Assembly (NCBI GenBank): GCA_028705545.1
Contig: JAQWDG010000037.1
Coordinates: 1 to 12,086 of the forward strand
Reading direction: 5' to 3'
Length of the DNA stretch: 12,086 nt
Source of the DNA: Methanoregula sp.
GTDB taxonomy: Archaea; Halobacteriota; Methanomicrobia; Methanomicrobiales; Methanospirillaceae
In this document: piece by piece, positions 1-6,202 of the stretch
Layout of the letters: every line of letters begins with the position of its first letter
Numbering within the stretch: position 1 is the first letter of the stretch
Made by a program: the position numbers and the translations under genes
The notes under the pieces: model-generated
Seen by the model: the letters and a program-made list of their open reading frames with translations, nothing else
Told to the model about the DNA's origin: nothing
Database searches by the model: none

Positions 1-114
1 CGTTGCCGGCTCGACAACGTATCCGTGGTTGGTGAGACCGGACATGGGCACGGCAAAGAAGAGAACGAGCAGGCAGGCAGCCGCAATGATGATGCCGAGC
101 CGGTCAATGTCCAT
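1..114 (-). CDS. N-terminus of unrecognised membrane/secreted protein (partial)
   Basis: An open frame runs on the minus strand from an ATG at 114 off the left edge, giving 38 residues. The N-terminus is MDIDRLG followed by a continuous hydrophobic stretch (about residues 7-24) and then a polar segment, which fits a signal peptide or single membrane anchor. No in-frame ATG lies just upstream. I see no clear Shine-Dalgarno site before the ATG and no convincing minus-strand TATA box between 115 and 316, so the start rests on the hydrophobic N-terminus. Too little is visible to name a family. It is divergent from the gene group that starts at 382. Confidence 0.55.
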   Translation of the reverse strand, partial: MDIDRLGIIIAAACLLVLFFAVPMSGLTNHGYVVEPAT

Positions 115-316
115 GAAAAGAATATGTGTGGGGCAGGATATCTTGAGGGTTGTGATCTGGTGGTTTGCCGGAAAATGAGTGGAAGGCAGCCTGATCGGAG
201 GGCAGTATCCGGGCCTTTCAAGCCCGACTCGGTTGAGTAAGGTAAATTCCCCTGATGTATCCCGGGAAAACCCCGGATCCCCCCCGACCGCTGAAGGATT
301 AGTAGACGATGTGGCG

Positions 317-331
317 AGAAATCGTATATAT
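317..331 (+). promoter_or_regulatory. BRE/TATA promoter of the 382-1826 gene group
   Basis: AGAAATCGTATATAT is an archaeal promoter core: a purine/A-rich BRE (AGAAAT) directly followed by a TATA box. Transcription would start about 25 bases downstream, near 350-355, giving a leader of roughly 30 bases before the ATG at 382. The same 15 bases recur at 1861-1875. Confidence 0.7.
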
Positions 332-381
332 CATAGGATCGCAAGAAGATTTCATAGGAGGATGCGGAGGTGTCCCGGGAG

Positions 382-543
382 ATGCGGCCGAAAACTGATT
401 TTTACCTTATAGCCCTTGCAGGCATCATTTTTGTTCTCCTGCCCGGAGCAATGGCTGACGGATACATCCCGACAAAAACAACGGTGTACTTTGAACAGGA
501 CGAAAAATCGTTTGACGGGCTGTCTGGGGGAGGATGTCCTTGA
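382..543 (+). pseudogene. Truncated paralogue of the next gene: signal peptide plus first ~28 mature residues
   Basis: This 53-residue frame starts at ATG 382, with GGAGGTG at 366-372 as a good Shine-Dalgarno site about 9 bases upstream (a GTG at 370 is in frame but lies inside that site). It has a signal peptide (residues 1-25, hydrophobic core LIALAGIIFVLLPG) and then GYIPTKTTVYFEQDEKSFDG. That segment aligns with NVYRPTLTNVYFEKDHVPFN near the N-terminus of the neighbouring protein (shared Y-P-T-T-VYFE-D-F). After this the similarity stops and the frame ends at TGA 541-543, which overlaps the next gene's ATG at 543. I read it as a tandem copy that lost its body by deletion. Signal, ribosome site and stop-start overlap are intact, so it may still be translated and act as a coupling leader for the gene behind it. 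A real short secreted peptide cannot be excluded. Confidence 0.6.
526..533 (+). promoter_or_regulatory. Shine-Dalgarno site that decides the start at 543
   Basis: GGGGGAGG lies 9 bases before ATG 543. It touches the alternative in-frame ATG at 534, which would therefore lack usable spacing. It sits inside the end of the preceding short reading frame, as expected for translational coupling. Confidence 0.65.
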
Positions 544-1403
544 TGAAATCACGGTTCCTGCTCTTCATCCTTATATGCCTCGTCCTGATTTCTGCACTTA
601 TTGCGCATGTCGGTGCGAATGTATATCGGCCAACGCTCACGAACGTCTATTTTGAAAAGGATCATGTACCCTTCAACGAATCCATTCGATTTACCATAAA
701 TTGTTACGGGTACCGGTGCGAGAACATTGGTTGTACCGCACTTGGCGACAACAGGATTCCTGGTACGTATACGCAGGATCTTGTATTCTCATTCTTTGCG
801 ACCTGCCCGGGGTACGGGTGCCGTATCTTCGAACGGCATCCCTCGACAAGCGATATGAGAATCGATTATTGTTCCCTTGAAGGGGAAACACGATCAGGAA
901 ATTTTGTCATCCCCCGGTACGCGGATACCCCGTTCCCGGAGTGTTTTGCAGCGGGAGAGAATATCTCTCCGGTTAACGATGTGTTCGGGAAAAAATATGT
1001 CAGAATGAATTCCCGGTCCTATTCATGTACGCAGGAACGGGAACAGGAAAAAGAGCGGTGCGATCAGTATCTCATTACGTTTGACCGCGCCGATGAGAAA
1101 AAGTATAATGTAAGCGACGAGATATACCTGAACCAGACTCATGGGATTGTATCGACCCCCGCCTATACTGAATGCCAGCATGCGATCGATCAACAATTTG
1201 ACTGCGCCCAGTACCTGGAAACACTGAATAGTTCCTCATTGATCCTGGACGAGCAGGGTAACGTGGTATCCGAAGTTTGTTCTTTGAGGTTTTCCCTTCC
1301 GGAAGGTAACCAGACACCGGCCGATCCTCCCAGGCATCCCGATTTCATCACTTCGATCTCCTGCTGGTTTGGCTGGTTCCTTGGAAGTGGATGCAGCGTA
1401 TGA
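543..1403 (+). CDS. Secreted cysteine-rich protein of unknown function
   Basis: The product has 286 residues from ATG 543; a longer form from ATG 534 is disfavoured by the ribosome-site spacing. Residues 1-25 form a signal peptide (hydrophobic core LLFILICLVLISALIA). The mature part has about 14 cysteines, several in close pairs (CYGYRCENIGC near 54-64, CPGYGC near 88-93), and several N-glycosylation sequons (NES, NIS, NVS, NQT, NSS), so it is probably an extracellular disulfide-bonded glycoprotein. The C-terminus is a short hydrophobic aromatic tail with two cysteines, ISCWFGWFLGSGC (about 272-284). It may be an attachment or packing element but is too short and uncharged for a normal anchor. 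I do not recognise the family. It is coupled to the truncated paralogue upstream and followed after 78 bases by a membrane protein gene, all behind the promoter at 317. Confidence 0.8.
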   Translation: MKSRFLLFILICLVLISALIAHVGANVYRPTLTNVYFEKDHVPFNESIRFTINCYGYRCENIGCTALGDNRIPGTYTQDLVFSFFATCPGYGCRIFERHPSTSDMRIDYCSLEGETRSGNFVIPRYADTPFPECFAAGENISPVNDVFGKKYVRMNSRSYSCTQEREQEKERCDQYLITFDRADEKKYNVSDEIYLNQTHGIVSTPAYTECQHAIDQQFDCAQYLETLNSSSLILDEQGNVVSEVCSLRFSLPEGNQTPADPPRHPDFITSISCWFGWFLGSGCSV

Positions 1404-1405
1404 TC

Positions 1406-1426
1406 CCCGGGCATCACCGGTTTTTT
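1406..1426 (+). terminator. Possible terminator (T6 run) after the cysteine-rich protein gene
   Basis: Shortly after the stop at 1403, a GC-rich segment with a weak CCGG/CCGG pairing leads into six T residues at 1421-1426. Archaeal termination often needs only an oligo-T run, so partial termination before 1482 is possible. The hairpin itself is weak. Confidence 0.3.
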
Positions 1427-1455
1427 ACGGGAGAATTCTTTTGCGCGAGGATCCC

Positions 1456-1470
1456 GCCCCGTTCCGGGGC
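1456..1470 (+). promoter_or_regulatory. Perfect hairpin covering the likely ribosome site of the 1482 gene
   Basis: GCCCCG-TTC-CGGGGC forms a perfect six-pair GC stem with a three-base loop. Its 3' arm (GGGGC, running on into GATCGG) is the only Shine-Dalgarno-like sequence before ATG 1482, 11 bases downstream. The stem could therefore limit translation of the membrane protein. The structure is seen in the sequence; the regulatory role is inferred. Confidence 0.35.
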
Positions 1471-1481
1471 GATCGGTTAAC

Positions 1482-1826
1482 ATGCTGTACGAAACAGAGT
1501 TCCTGCTGGCACTTGTGATAACGATTACCACAGAAGTCCCGGTGCTTGTCGCACTTATCCGGGGGGTATTCCGCGATACGGGCATCCCGATCCGGAGGAT
1601 TATTGGTATCGGAGCACTCTGCACGGCGCTGACGCTCCCGTACCTCTGGTTCGTGTGGCCGCCGTTCGTGGACGCGGCATACTATCCGCTGATCGGCGAA
1701 CTGCTGGTCGTGCTTGTGGAGGCAGGCGTGCTTAACCAGCTGCTTGGGCTTGATACAAAGCGGGCGGCAGCCTGTTCACTTGTCATGAATATCGTGTCGT
1801 TTGGGATTGGGCTTTTGGTTTTCTAG
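1482..1826 (+). CDS. Small integral membrane protein, about four helices, unknown function
   Basis: The 114-residue product is almost entirely hydrophobic. Likely membrane segments are at about 6-27, 38-58, 66-88 and 95-114. Helix 3 carries GELLVVLVEAGVLNQLLG and helix 4 carries SLVMNIVSFGIGLLV, a pattern of Glu in helix 3 and Asn/Ser in helix 4 that I associate with small uncharacterised prokaryotic membrane proteins; I cannot name the family. Positive residues cluster between helices 1 and 2 (RGVFRDTGIPIRR), suggesting that loop is cytoplasmic. ATG 1482 is the first start; the only ribosome-site candidate is GGGGC/GATCGG just upstream, inside a hairpin. It lies 78 bases after the cysteine-rich protein gene on the same strand and has no TATA box of its own, so it is probably the last gene of that unit. 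Confidence 0.75.
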   Translation: MLYETEFLLALVITITTEVPVLVALIRGVFRDTGIPIRRIIGIGALCTALTLPYLWFVWPPFVDAAYYPLIGELLVVLVEAGVLNQLLGLDTKRAAACSLVMNIVSFGIGLLVF

Positions 1827-1860
1827 AAGTTTTTGCCGCATACGTGTAAAGGAAACGGCT

Positions 1861-1880
1861 AGAAATCGTATATATATAAA
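1861..1880 (+). promoter_or_regulatory. BRE/TATA promoter of the 2003-3000 gene
   Basis: AGAAATCGTATATATATAAA is a strong archaeal core promoter. Its first 15 bases are identical to 317-331. The predicted transcript start is near 1900-1905, leaving about 100 bases before ATG 2003. It follows an oligo-T run (1830-1834) just past the stop of the preceding gene, so transcription probably restarts here. Confidence 0.7.
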
Positions 1881-1934
1881 AATCAGATGAAGTGCATTCA
1901 TGAAACCGAATGCTGAAATGAACCCGTACGTATC

Positions 1935-2006
1935 ATGCTGAACGCCAGTGCGTTTGCAATCAATGTACCAGCATCCGTTCCCGCCAAGAGGGACTTGATC
2001 TCATGA
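1935..2006 (+). CDS. Possible 23-residue leader ORF coupled to the next gene
   Basis: A short frame from ATG 1935 (MLNASAFAINVPASV...) ends at TGA 2004-2006, which overlaps ATG 2003 in an ATGA junction. It lies in the predicted leader of the 2003 gene. There is no good Shine-Dalgarno site before it and the peptide resembles nothing I know. The overlap is the only argument for translation, and it could be chance. Confidence 0.2.
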   Translation: MLNASAFAINVPASVPAKRDLIS

Positions 2007-3000
2007 AATTCATACGAGAAAAAGGAAAACGGATCGTAATTATCAGTGTTCTTCTCGTTCTGGGAGTTGTCGCGGCTATACTGTGCTCTACAGCATACTC
2101 CTGAATTCGGGACATCAACAGCAAAATCCCCAGCAGGGATTGTTGGCACAATGCGAAGTACAGGAAGCAAACATAAGCCTTGTGCATAACCGGACGCTCA
2201 TTCCGGTTACCGATACCGAACTGGATGCCTTTCCGGGCCTTGGGTCCACACTTCAGAACGCTCACGGTTCATCGGGAAGGTGGGTGAACGGGTACCGGGG
2301 AATTACCGATTTTGAAGCAAATATCAACCGCTATTACGATTTTGTCCACCGGGTCTGCAAAGATAAAAAGACGATGTTCGACTGTTTTCCCCAGCCTCCG
2401 CTTTTTGAATACCGCGGACGGTATTATGACATTTTCTGCCTGGAACTGTATTATCACACTACCGCCCGTCCCATGACTCCCCCCGGGGTAACGAATGTGT
2501 CGGCCCGACAGGAGAACAGCAGCCCGGTAACGAACGGGTGCAGTCCCCAAAAACCCTGCCTCGAAGTGTATGATCCCGGTACCGGCAGGCAGTTCTGGAT
2601 CTCCCGGGATCAGGCAGGATATGCCCCGCTCCTGGACAATATGACCACGATCTTCCGGTCGATCAAAGGCCAGCTGAAATGCGCTGTTCCTTACGATAAA
2701 TTCCCGGTGGAAAAACGGGAATACCGGTATGTCACCTTCACGGCCGCCGGTACGGTAACCGGCCGGTACTGCTATAACAACATCACGGCCGAATGCATGA
2801 ATATCACTGCCGATGAATTTACCGTTCTGTTGCAGAAAAAAGCAAAAAACAGTACCTATGAAACCTGTGCGGAGAGCAACCTGATCTATACCTACCGGAA
2901 CGGTACCGAAGGAGGGATGTGGTCGCTTGGCGAAGAGGATTCCGCCCTCATAGATGTTCTCGACAACAATGTCCGGGAAAATATTGACCGTCAACCCTGA
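2003..3000 (+). pseudogene. Exported/anchored protein of unknown function, with an apparent frameshift near 2080-2100
   Basis: ATG 2003, with AGAGGGA about 10 bases upstream, opens a typical membrane start: MKFIREKGKR, then the helix IVIISVLLVLGVVAAIL. That frame stops at TGA 2102. From about 2083 the next frame over continues as YSILLNSGHQQQ and runs openly to TGA 3000 for about 300 residues. A single -1 shift (one lost base or two extra) around 2077-2100 joins helix and body into one protein of about 330 residues. The body starts only with a GTG (2083) that has no ribosome site, so a shorter separate gene is unlikely. The extracellular part has many cysteines and sequons (NRT, NMT, NIT twice, NST, NGT) and no domain I recognise. 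The long intact body argues for a recent mutation, a sequencing error or real recoding rather than an old pseudogene. The promoter at 1861 drives it. Confidence 0.65.
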
Positions 3001-3264
3001 TACCGGCAGATGTACATAAGCCGGGGAACGCCGGAGGGGGGTTCAGGATCCTCCGCTCCCGGTTAATGCACAAGGGAAACAGCGGGGGAGTTCGCAGGGA
3101 GTATGAACGTTCCCGGGGAAAAATTCAGGAAGAGCAATGCAATGATGGGGTTTTTCTAAAAGAACGGTTCCTTGTGAGAAGTACAGTCCTCTGGTCTTGC
3201 GGTCATCCGGATTGCGGGGCGGCCAAAGTACAATTTTTCTGCTGTTTTATCCTCTCCGTTCCCG
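3001..3264. other. Intergenic region between convergent genes
   Basis: No gene is supported here; the short open frames have no ribosome site or recognisable protein. Candidate transcription ends are T5 runs on the plus strand at about 3151-3155 and 3235-3239 and a minus-strand T5 run near 3120. A GC-rich CGGAGG/CCTCCG inverted repeat with a 12-base loop lies at about 3032-3055. Confidence 0.4.
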
Positions 3265-4662
3265 TCAGTACCAGCACAGGTCGTACGGGACAGTACCGTT
3301 AACCGAGTCCCCGGTTATTGCCACGGTCCATTTCCCCGGTTCGAAATATCCCCCGGGCCGATCGGAAGAAACCGTCATACGGACTGCCCGGTCCTCCCGG
3401 GAATCGTCAGCATCGGTAAAATGCCACGCCGACCCCCCCGGGCTTACAAGCGTCAGGGAGAGAGCGGTTTTGGGATCGTTCCACCGGAGCTCAAATGATA
3501 TATTCGCAGCCTGTTGCGAAGGTTCCAGCGAGTACCATTCCATTTCTCCGTTTGAAATGGTGCTGTAGTAGCGGACCCGGGTACCCGGTGTGGGAATTGT
3601 CGTGGGTGAGGCAGAATAAGCGGTTCCCCTCTCTCCTCCTGAAAAATCGTGCGGGCGGTTCGCCGGGTATCGGTACAGGAAGATATCGTGTGCATTGTCA
3701 TACCCGCCGGACCAGACAACATACTCCCCGGAAATCCTGGGGAATTCCCGGGGAACCTGCCCGTCAGCCACGATTTTTGTCGTATTCGTGGCAATATCGT
3801 AGAGCCGGATGTCGCCGCTTCCCCGCTGGTAATTAAAAGAACCTGCCGATGAATTCCGGTAGTCCTCCCAGACAACCAGGTTGCCGGATATATCGGGATA
3901 CATCTGGAACGATCCGGAGGGGCTTACCGGTTTTGAAACCCCCGATTTCAGGTTGTAGAGAAACACCTGGTCCGGCCCGTTGCGGCTGTCGGCCCAGACA
4001 ACATTATCCCCGTCGATCGCGGGCATGGAGCGGGAACCCGGTCCATCGTAGAGGACGGTCTTTTCCATGGTGGTGAGGTTTACGAGCACCATCAGATCGT
4101 TTGCCGGCCCGGCTTCGCGGAACACAACCCGGTCGCCGGAAATTGCCGGATCCCCCAAGGGAGTGGCTGACGACACCACGGTCCGGTGTATGCCGGACAC
4201 GGCATCGTACATCTCCAGGGAATAATTCCCTTTGTTGTTGTAGCCCACCCAGAGGATCGTACTTCTGTCGATACAGGGAGATGATGACTGATTACCGGGG
4301 GAATACAAAAACGTCAGCATGCCCTGTGCGCTGTTGTACAAAAAGATTCCCCTGCCATCGCTCCAGACGTACCGGTTCCCGGAGATCGCAAGGTCGCGCT
4401 TCCACGAAGGATCCCGGATCACCACGTCCTTTCTCCCCTCCGATACGTTATACCGGTAGATCACCCGGGAATAATTCCCGGGATCTGTTTCCGGGCCATA
4501 CTCAACCCACGCGATATTCCCGTCATCGCAGGCGATCGTGTTGTACTTGTAGGAGTTGCTTTTTGCTATAAGGTAGGATTCGAACGAATCCGCCCCGTAA
4601 CACGGAACGACACAAAAAAGAATGAGCGCGACGATCCCGAGAACAAAAAATATCGTTTTCAT
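3265..4662 (-). CDS. Secreted seven-repeat beta-propeller protein with C-terminal PPC-like domain
   Basis: The 465-residue product begins with a signal peptide (1-23, MKTIFFVLGIVALILFC, cleavage near CYG-ADS). Residues about 40-335 contain seven repeats of the TolB/WD-like propeller type, each with a core such as ISGDRVV, IDGDNVVWADSRNG or ISGEYVVW followed by a strand such as DIFLYR or QVFLYNL. The repeats start near 43, 92, 129, 173, 215, 257 and 309, enough for one closed propeller. A Thr/Pro linker (350-362) leads to residues 365-465, whose ISFELRWND...LSLTLVSPGG...PGKWTVAI pattern resembles the bacterial pre-peptidase/PPC jelly-roll fold. There is no C-terminal anchor, so the protein is either released or held by binding. 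Such propellers are common in methanogen surface proteins; the ligand is unknown. It starts 6 bases after the stop of the 6033-4669 gene and must share its transcript. The ribosome site is weak (AGGA about 15 bases upstream). Confidence 0.8.
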   Translation of the reverse strand: MKTIFFVLGIVALILFCVVPCYGADSFESYLIAKSNSYKYNTIACDDGNIAWVEYGPETDPGNYSRVIYRYNVSEGRKDVVIRDPSWKRDLAISGNRYVWSDGRGIFLYNSAQGMLTFLYSPGNQSSSPCIDRSTILWVGYNNKGNYSLEMYDAVSGIHRTVVSSATPLGDPAISGDRVVFREAGPANDLMVLVNLTTMEKTVLYDGPGSRSMPAIDGDNVVWADSRNGPDQVFLYNLKSGVSKPVSPSGSFQMYPDISGNLVVWEDYRNSSAGSFNYQRGSGDIRLYDIATNTTKIVADGQVPREFPRISGEYVVWSGGYDNAHDIFLYRYPANRPHDFSGGERGTAYSASPTTIPTPGTRVRYYSTISNGEMEWYSLEPSQQAANISFELRWNDPKTALSLTLVSPGGSAWHFTDADDSREDRAVRMTVSSDRPGGYFEPGKWTVAITGDSVNGTVPYDLCWY

Positions 4663-4668
4663 GGTTCG

Positions 4669-6033
4669 TCATTTTTTCCTGAGATTACCGGGGATCACGC
4701 CCACGCAGCCAACTCCCGCGAGACCTGCAAGTACCAGTACTGCAGGATCCGGCGAAGGACCGGCCTTTTGCGTGGAAGTTCCGGTAACGACGGTTTTTGA
4801 CACCGGATCGACAGCGTAAGTCTTTGCGACAAAACCCTCATTGGAAGAAGCGCCCGTATCGTAGAGACTGTTGTAGATTACCATGAGTCTGGTCGCTTCC
4901 GTTGAACCGTTGCGTACCGTTACGATATATTCTCCCGGTGACAGCGACGAGGTATCGATAACCGCATGCCATGAGCCGTCTTTGCCTGAGGTATCCGCAA
5001 CGGGAACTCCCGCAAGGGAAAATGCCGGCTGTTTCTGGTGATCGATATCCGCAAGGAAAACGCTGATGTCGAGGAGCGTACCGGTATTCAGGTTCGTTGT
5101 CCCATTCAGCCCGACAGACGTGCCGGAAACGGCATCGGGAATATCGTCCATGGAGATTACCGGTTCTTCCAGGAGGATCCTGAATTTCTGGTACGGGTTC
5201 TCTTTTTCGTACGCATTTAATTTGGTTTCCAGGACATCTGCCGGGATATATGCAGATGAATTTTTTTCATCCGGCAGGACTTTTAAGGAGTTTACCCCGT
5301 CCACCACGTAGAAAAAGTACTGGCCCGACCGCAGCAGTGTAGTATTGGGGAGATCGGATACCGCGATACCCGAACTGTCTGAAGAGATCTGCAGGAAATA
5401 CGTATAGCCTGTCGCTGAAGAGGCGCTGGTGATCCAGATGCCCACGGGGCTGCCGGACGATGTTATGGCAGTTATCGTCAGCGGCGCCCCTTTTGCGAGT
5501 ATGCTGCACCGGGTGTTGAGATCCGGCGAGGTCCTGACCGTGAAATCCCCGTCGGGCGAGACATATACCGGCGATTTGAGCTCACCACAGCGGGAGGCTG
5601 TTGTCACCGCCGGCGTTGGAACGGCTGTCTCTTCCCCCCGGGCAAGACGGACCTGGGCCGATACACGATCCCCGCTTCCGGATTCCCCGATTGTGAAGAT
5701 ATAATCAGCGGGTGCATAGCCCTGCGTAAGGATGGGGACATTCCAGACCGGGCCGGCGGCTCCGTTCTCTACCGGGACTGTACCTTCGGCCCCGGAGTAT
5801 TCTCCATACCAGACCGTTCCGTTTCCTGAATCCTTGAGTGAGAACTCGTACTTCAGGACGGTTCCCGCAGGAAGGGTTGTTGTTCCGGTAAAGCTGATGA
5901 CAGACCCTGTCACCAGATCCCCGGGGACCGGATCGATGGCAATACGGTCCATTGCAGATACCGGGGCGACACAGAGGAGCAATACTCCTGCAAGGAGCAG
6001 GATTCGGGCATAAGGGTGTGCATATGGAGTCAT
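4669..6033 (-). CDS. Anchored cell-surface protein with repeated Ig-like GTTxLxxGT domains
   Basis: The 454-residue product has a signal peptide (residues 1-27, ILLLAGVLLLCVAPVSA). Two related beta-rich domains open with a motif typical of Methanomicrobiales surface proteins: SFTGTTTLPAGTVLKYEF (about 47-64) and GLNGTTNLNTGTLLDISV (308-325). Between them is a region (about 150-290) with the charged segment LETKLNAYEKENPYQKFRI. The second domain closes with SLSPGEYIVTVRNGS. A Thr/Ser/Pro stretch (about 415-430) precedes a hydrophobic helix (AVLVLAGLAGVGCVGVI, 431-447) and a basic end (RKK), the tripartite arrangement of a C-terminal membrane anchor or sorting signal. The role is probably structural or adhesive at the cell surface. 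ATG 6033 has AAAGGA about 10 bases upstream and a TATA box at 6078-6096. It is the first gene of a two-gene operon and divergent from the regulator gene at 6203. Confidence 0.78.
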   Translation of the reverse strand: MTPYAHPYARILLLAGVLLLCVAPVSAMDRIAIDPVPGDLVTGSVISFTGTTTLPAGTVLKYEFSLKDSGNGTVWYGEYSGAEGTVPVENGAAGPVWNVPILTQGYAPADYIFTIGESGSGDRVSAQVRLARGEETAVPTPAVTTASRCGELKSPVYVSPDGDFTVRTSPDLNTRCSILAKGAPLTITAITSSGSPVGIWITSASSATGYTYFLQISSDSSGIAVSDLPNTTLLRSGQYFFYVVDGVNSLKVLPDEKNSSAYIPADVLETKLNAYEKENPYQKFRILLEEPVISMDDIPDAVSGTSVGLNGTTNLNTGTLLDISVFLADIDHQKQPAFSLAGVPVADTSGKDGSWHAVIDTSSLSPGEYIVTVRNGSTEATRLMVIYNSLYDTGASSNEGFVAKTYAVDPVSKTVVTGTSTQKAGPSPDPAVLVLAGLAGVGCVGVIPGNLRKK

Positions 6034-6077
6034 CTTTTCATACGTCCTTTTTCGTTTGCCAGATGACCGTATGGAGA

Positions 6078-6096
6078 ATCTATATAAGGGATTTCT
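6078..6096 (-). promoter_or_regulatory. BRE/TATA promoter of the surface-protein operon
   Basis: On the minus strand AGAAATCCCTTATATAGAT gives a BRE followed by a TATA box about 45-55 bases before the ATG at 6033. The predicted start near 6055 leaves a short leader with the AAAGGA site. The AGAAATC part is shared with the promoters at 317, 1861 and 9900. Confidence 0.65.
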
Positions 6097-6153
6097 GTGA
6101 GGGAACTCACCTCATGATCGGGACTGCTGCCGGTTACATCCGGGTGTTCTCAC

Positions 6154-6168
6154 AGAACTTATATAAGA
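6154..6168 (+). promoter_or_regulatory. TATA promoter of the regulator gene at 6203
   Basis: AGAACTTATATAAGA contains a perfect 10-base palindromic TATA box (CTTATATAAG, 6158-6167). Transcription would begin near 6190, only 10-15 bases before ATG 6203, so the message has almost no leader. It lies about 60 bases from the oppositely directed promoter of the surface operon. Confidence 0.65.
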
Positions 6169-6202
6169 TATCGTTCCTTTCAATTCCTCAAAGGCTGTAC
6201 CT

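Noticed and set aside
1190..1624. 144-residue minus-strand frame across the 1403-1482 gap
   Set aside because: It overlaps two convincing plus-strand genes and has no start signals or protein features.
2269..2994. 241-residue open frame on the minus strand
   Set aside because: It lies wholly opposite the secreted-protein body at 2083-3000, has no signal peptide, ribosome site or recognisable motif, and the plus frame has the sequons and cysteines of a real exported protein.
2083..3000. Separate gene starting at GTG 2083
   Set aside because: No ribosome site precedes it and it begins in the middle of a membrane-helix context supplied by the other frame, so a frameshifted gene from ATG 2003 explains it better.
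4101..4571. 156-residue Arg/Pro/Ser-rich plus-strand frame
   Set aside because: Shadow of the propeller gene; composition is typical of an antisense frame in GC-rich DNA.
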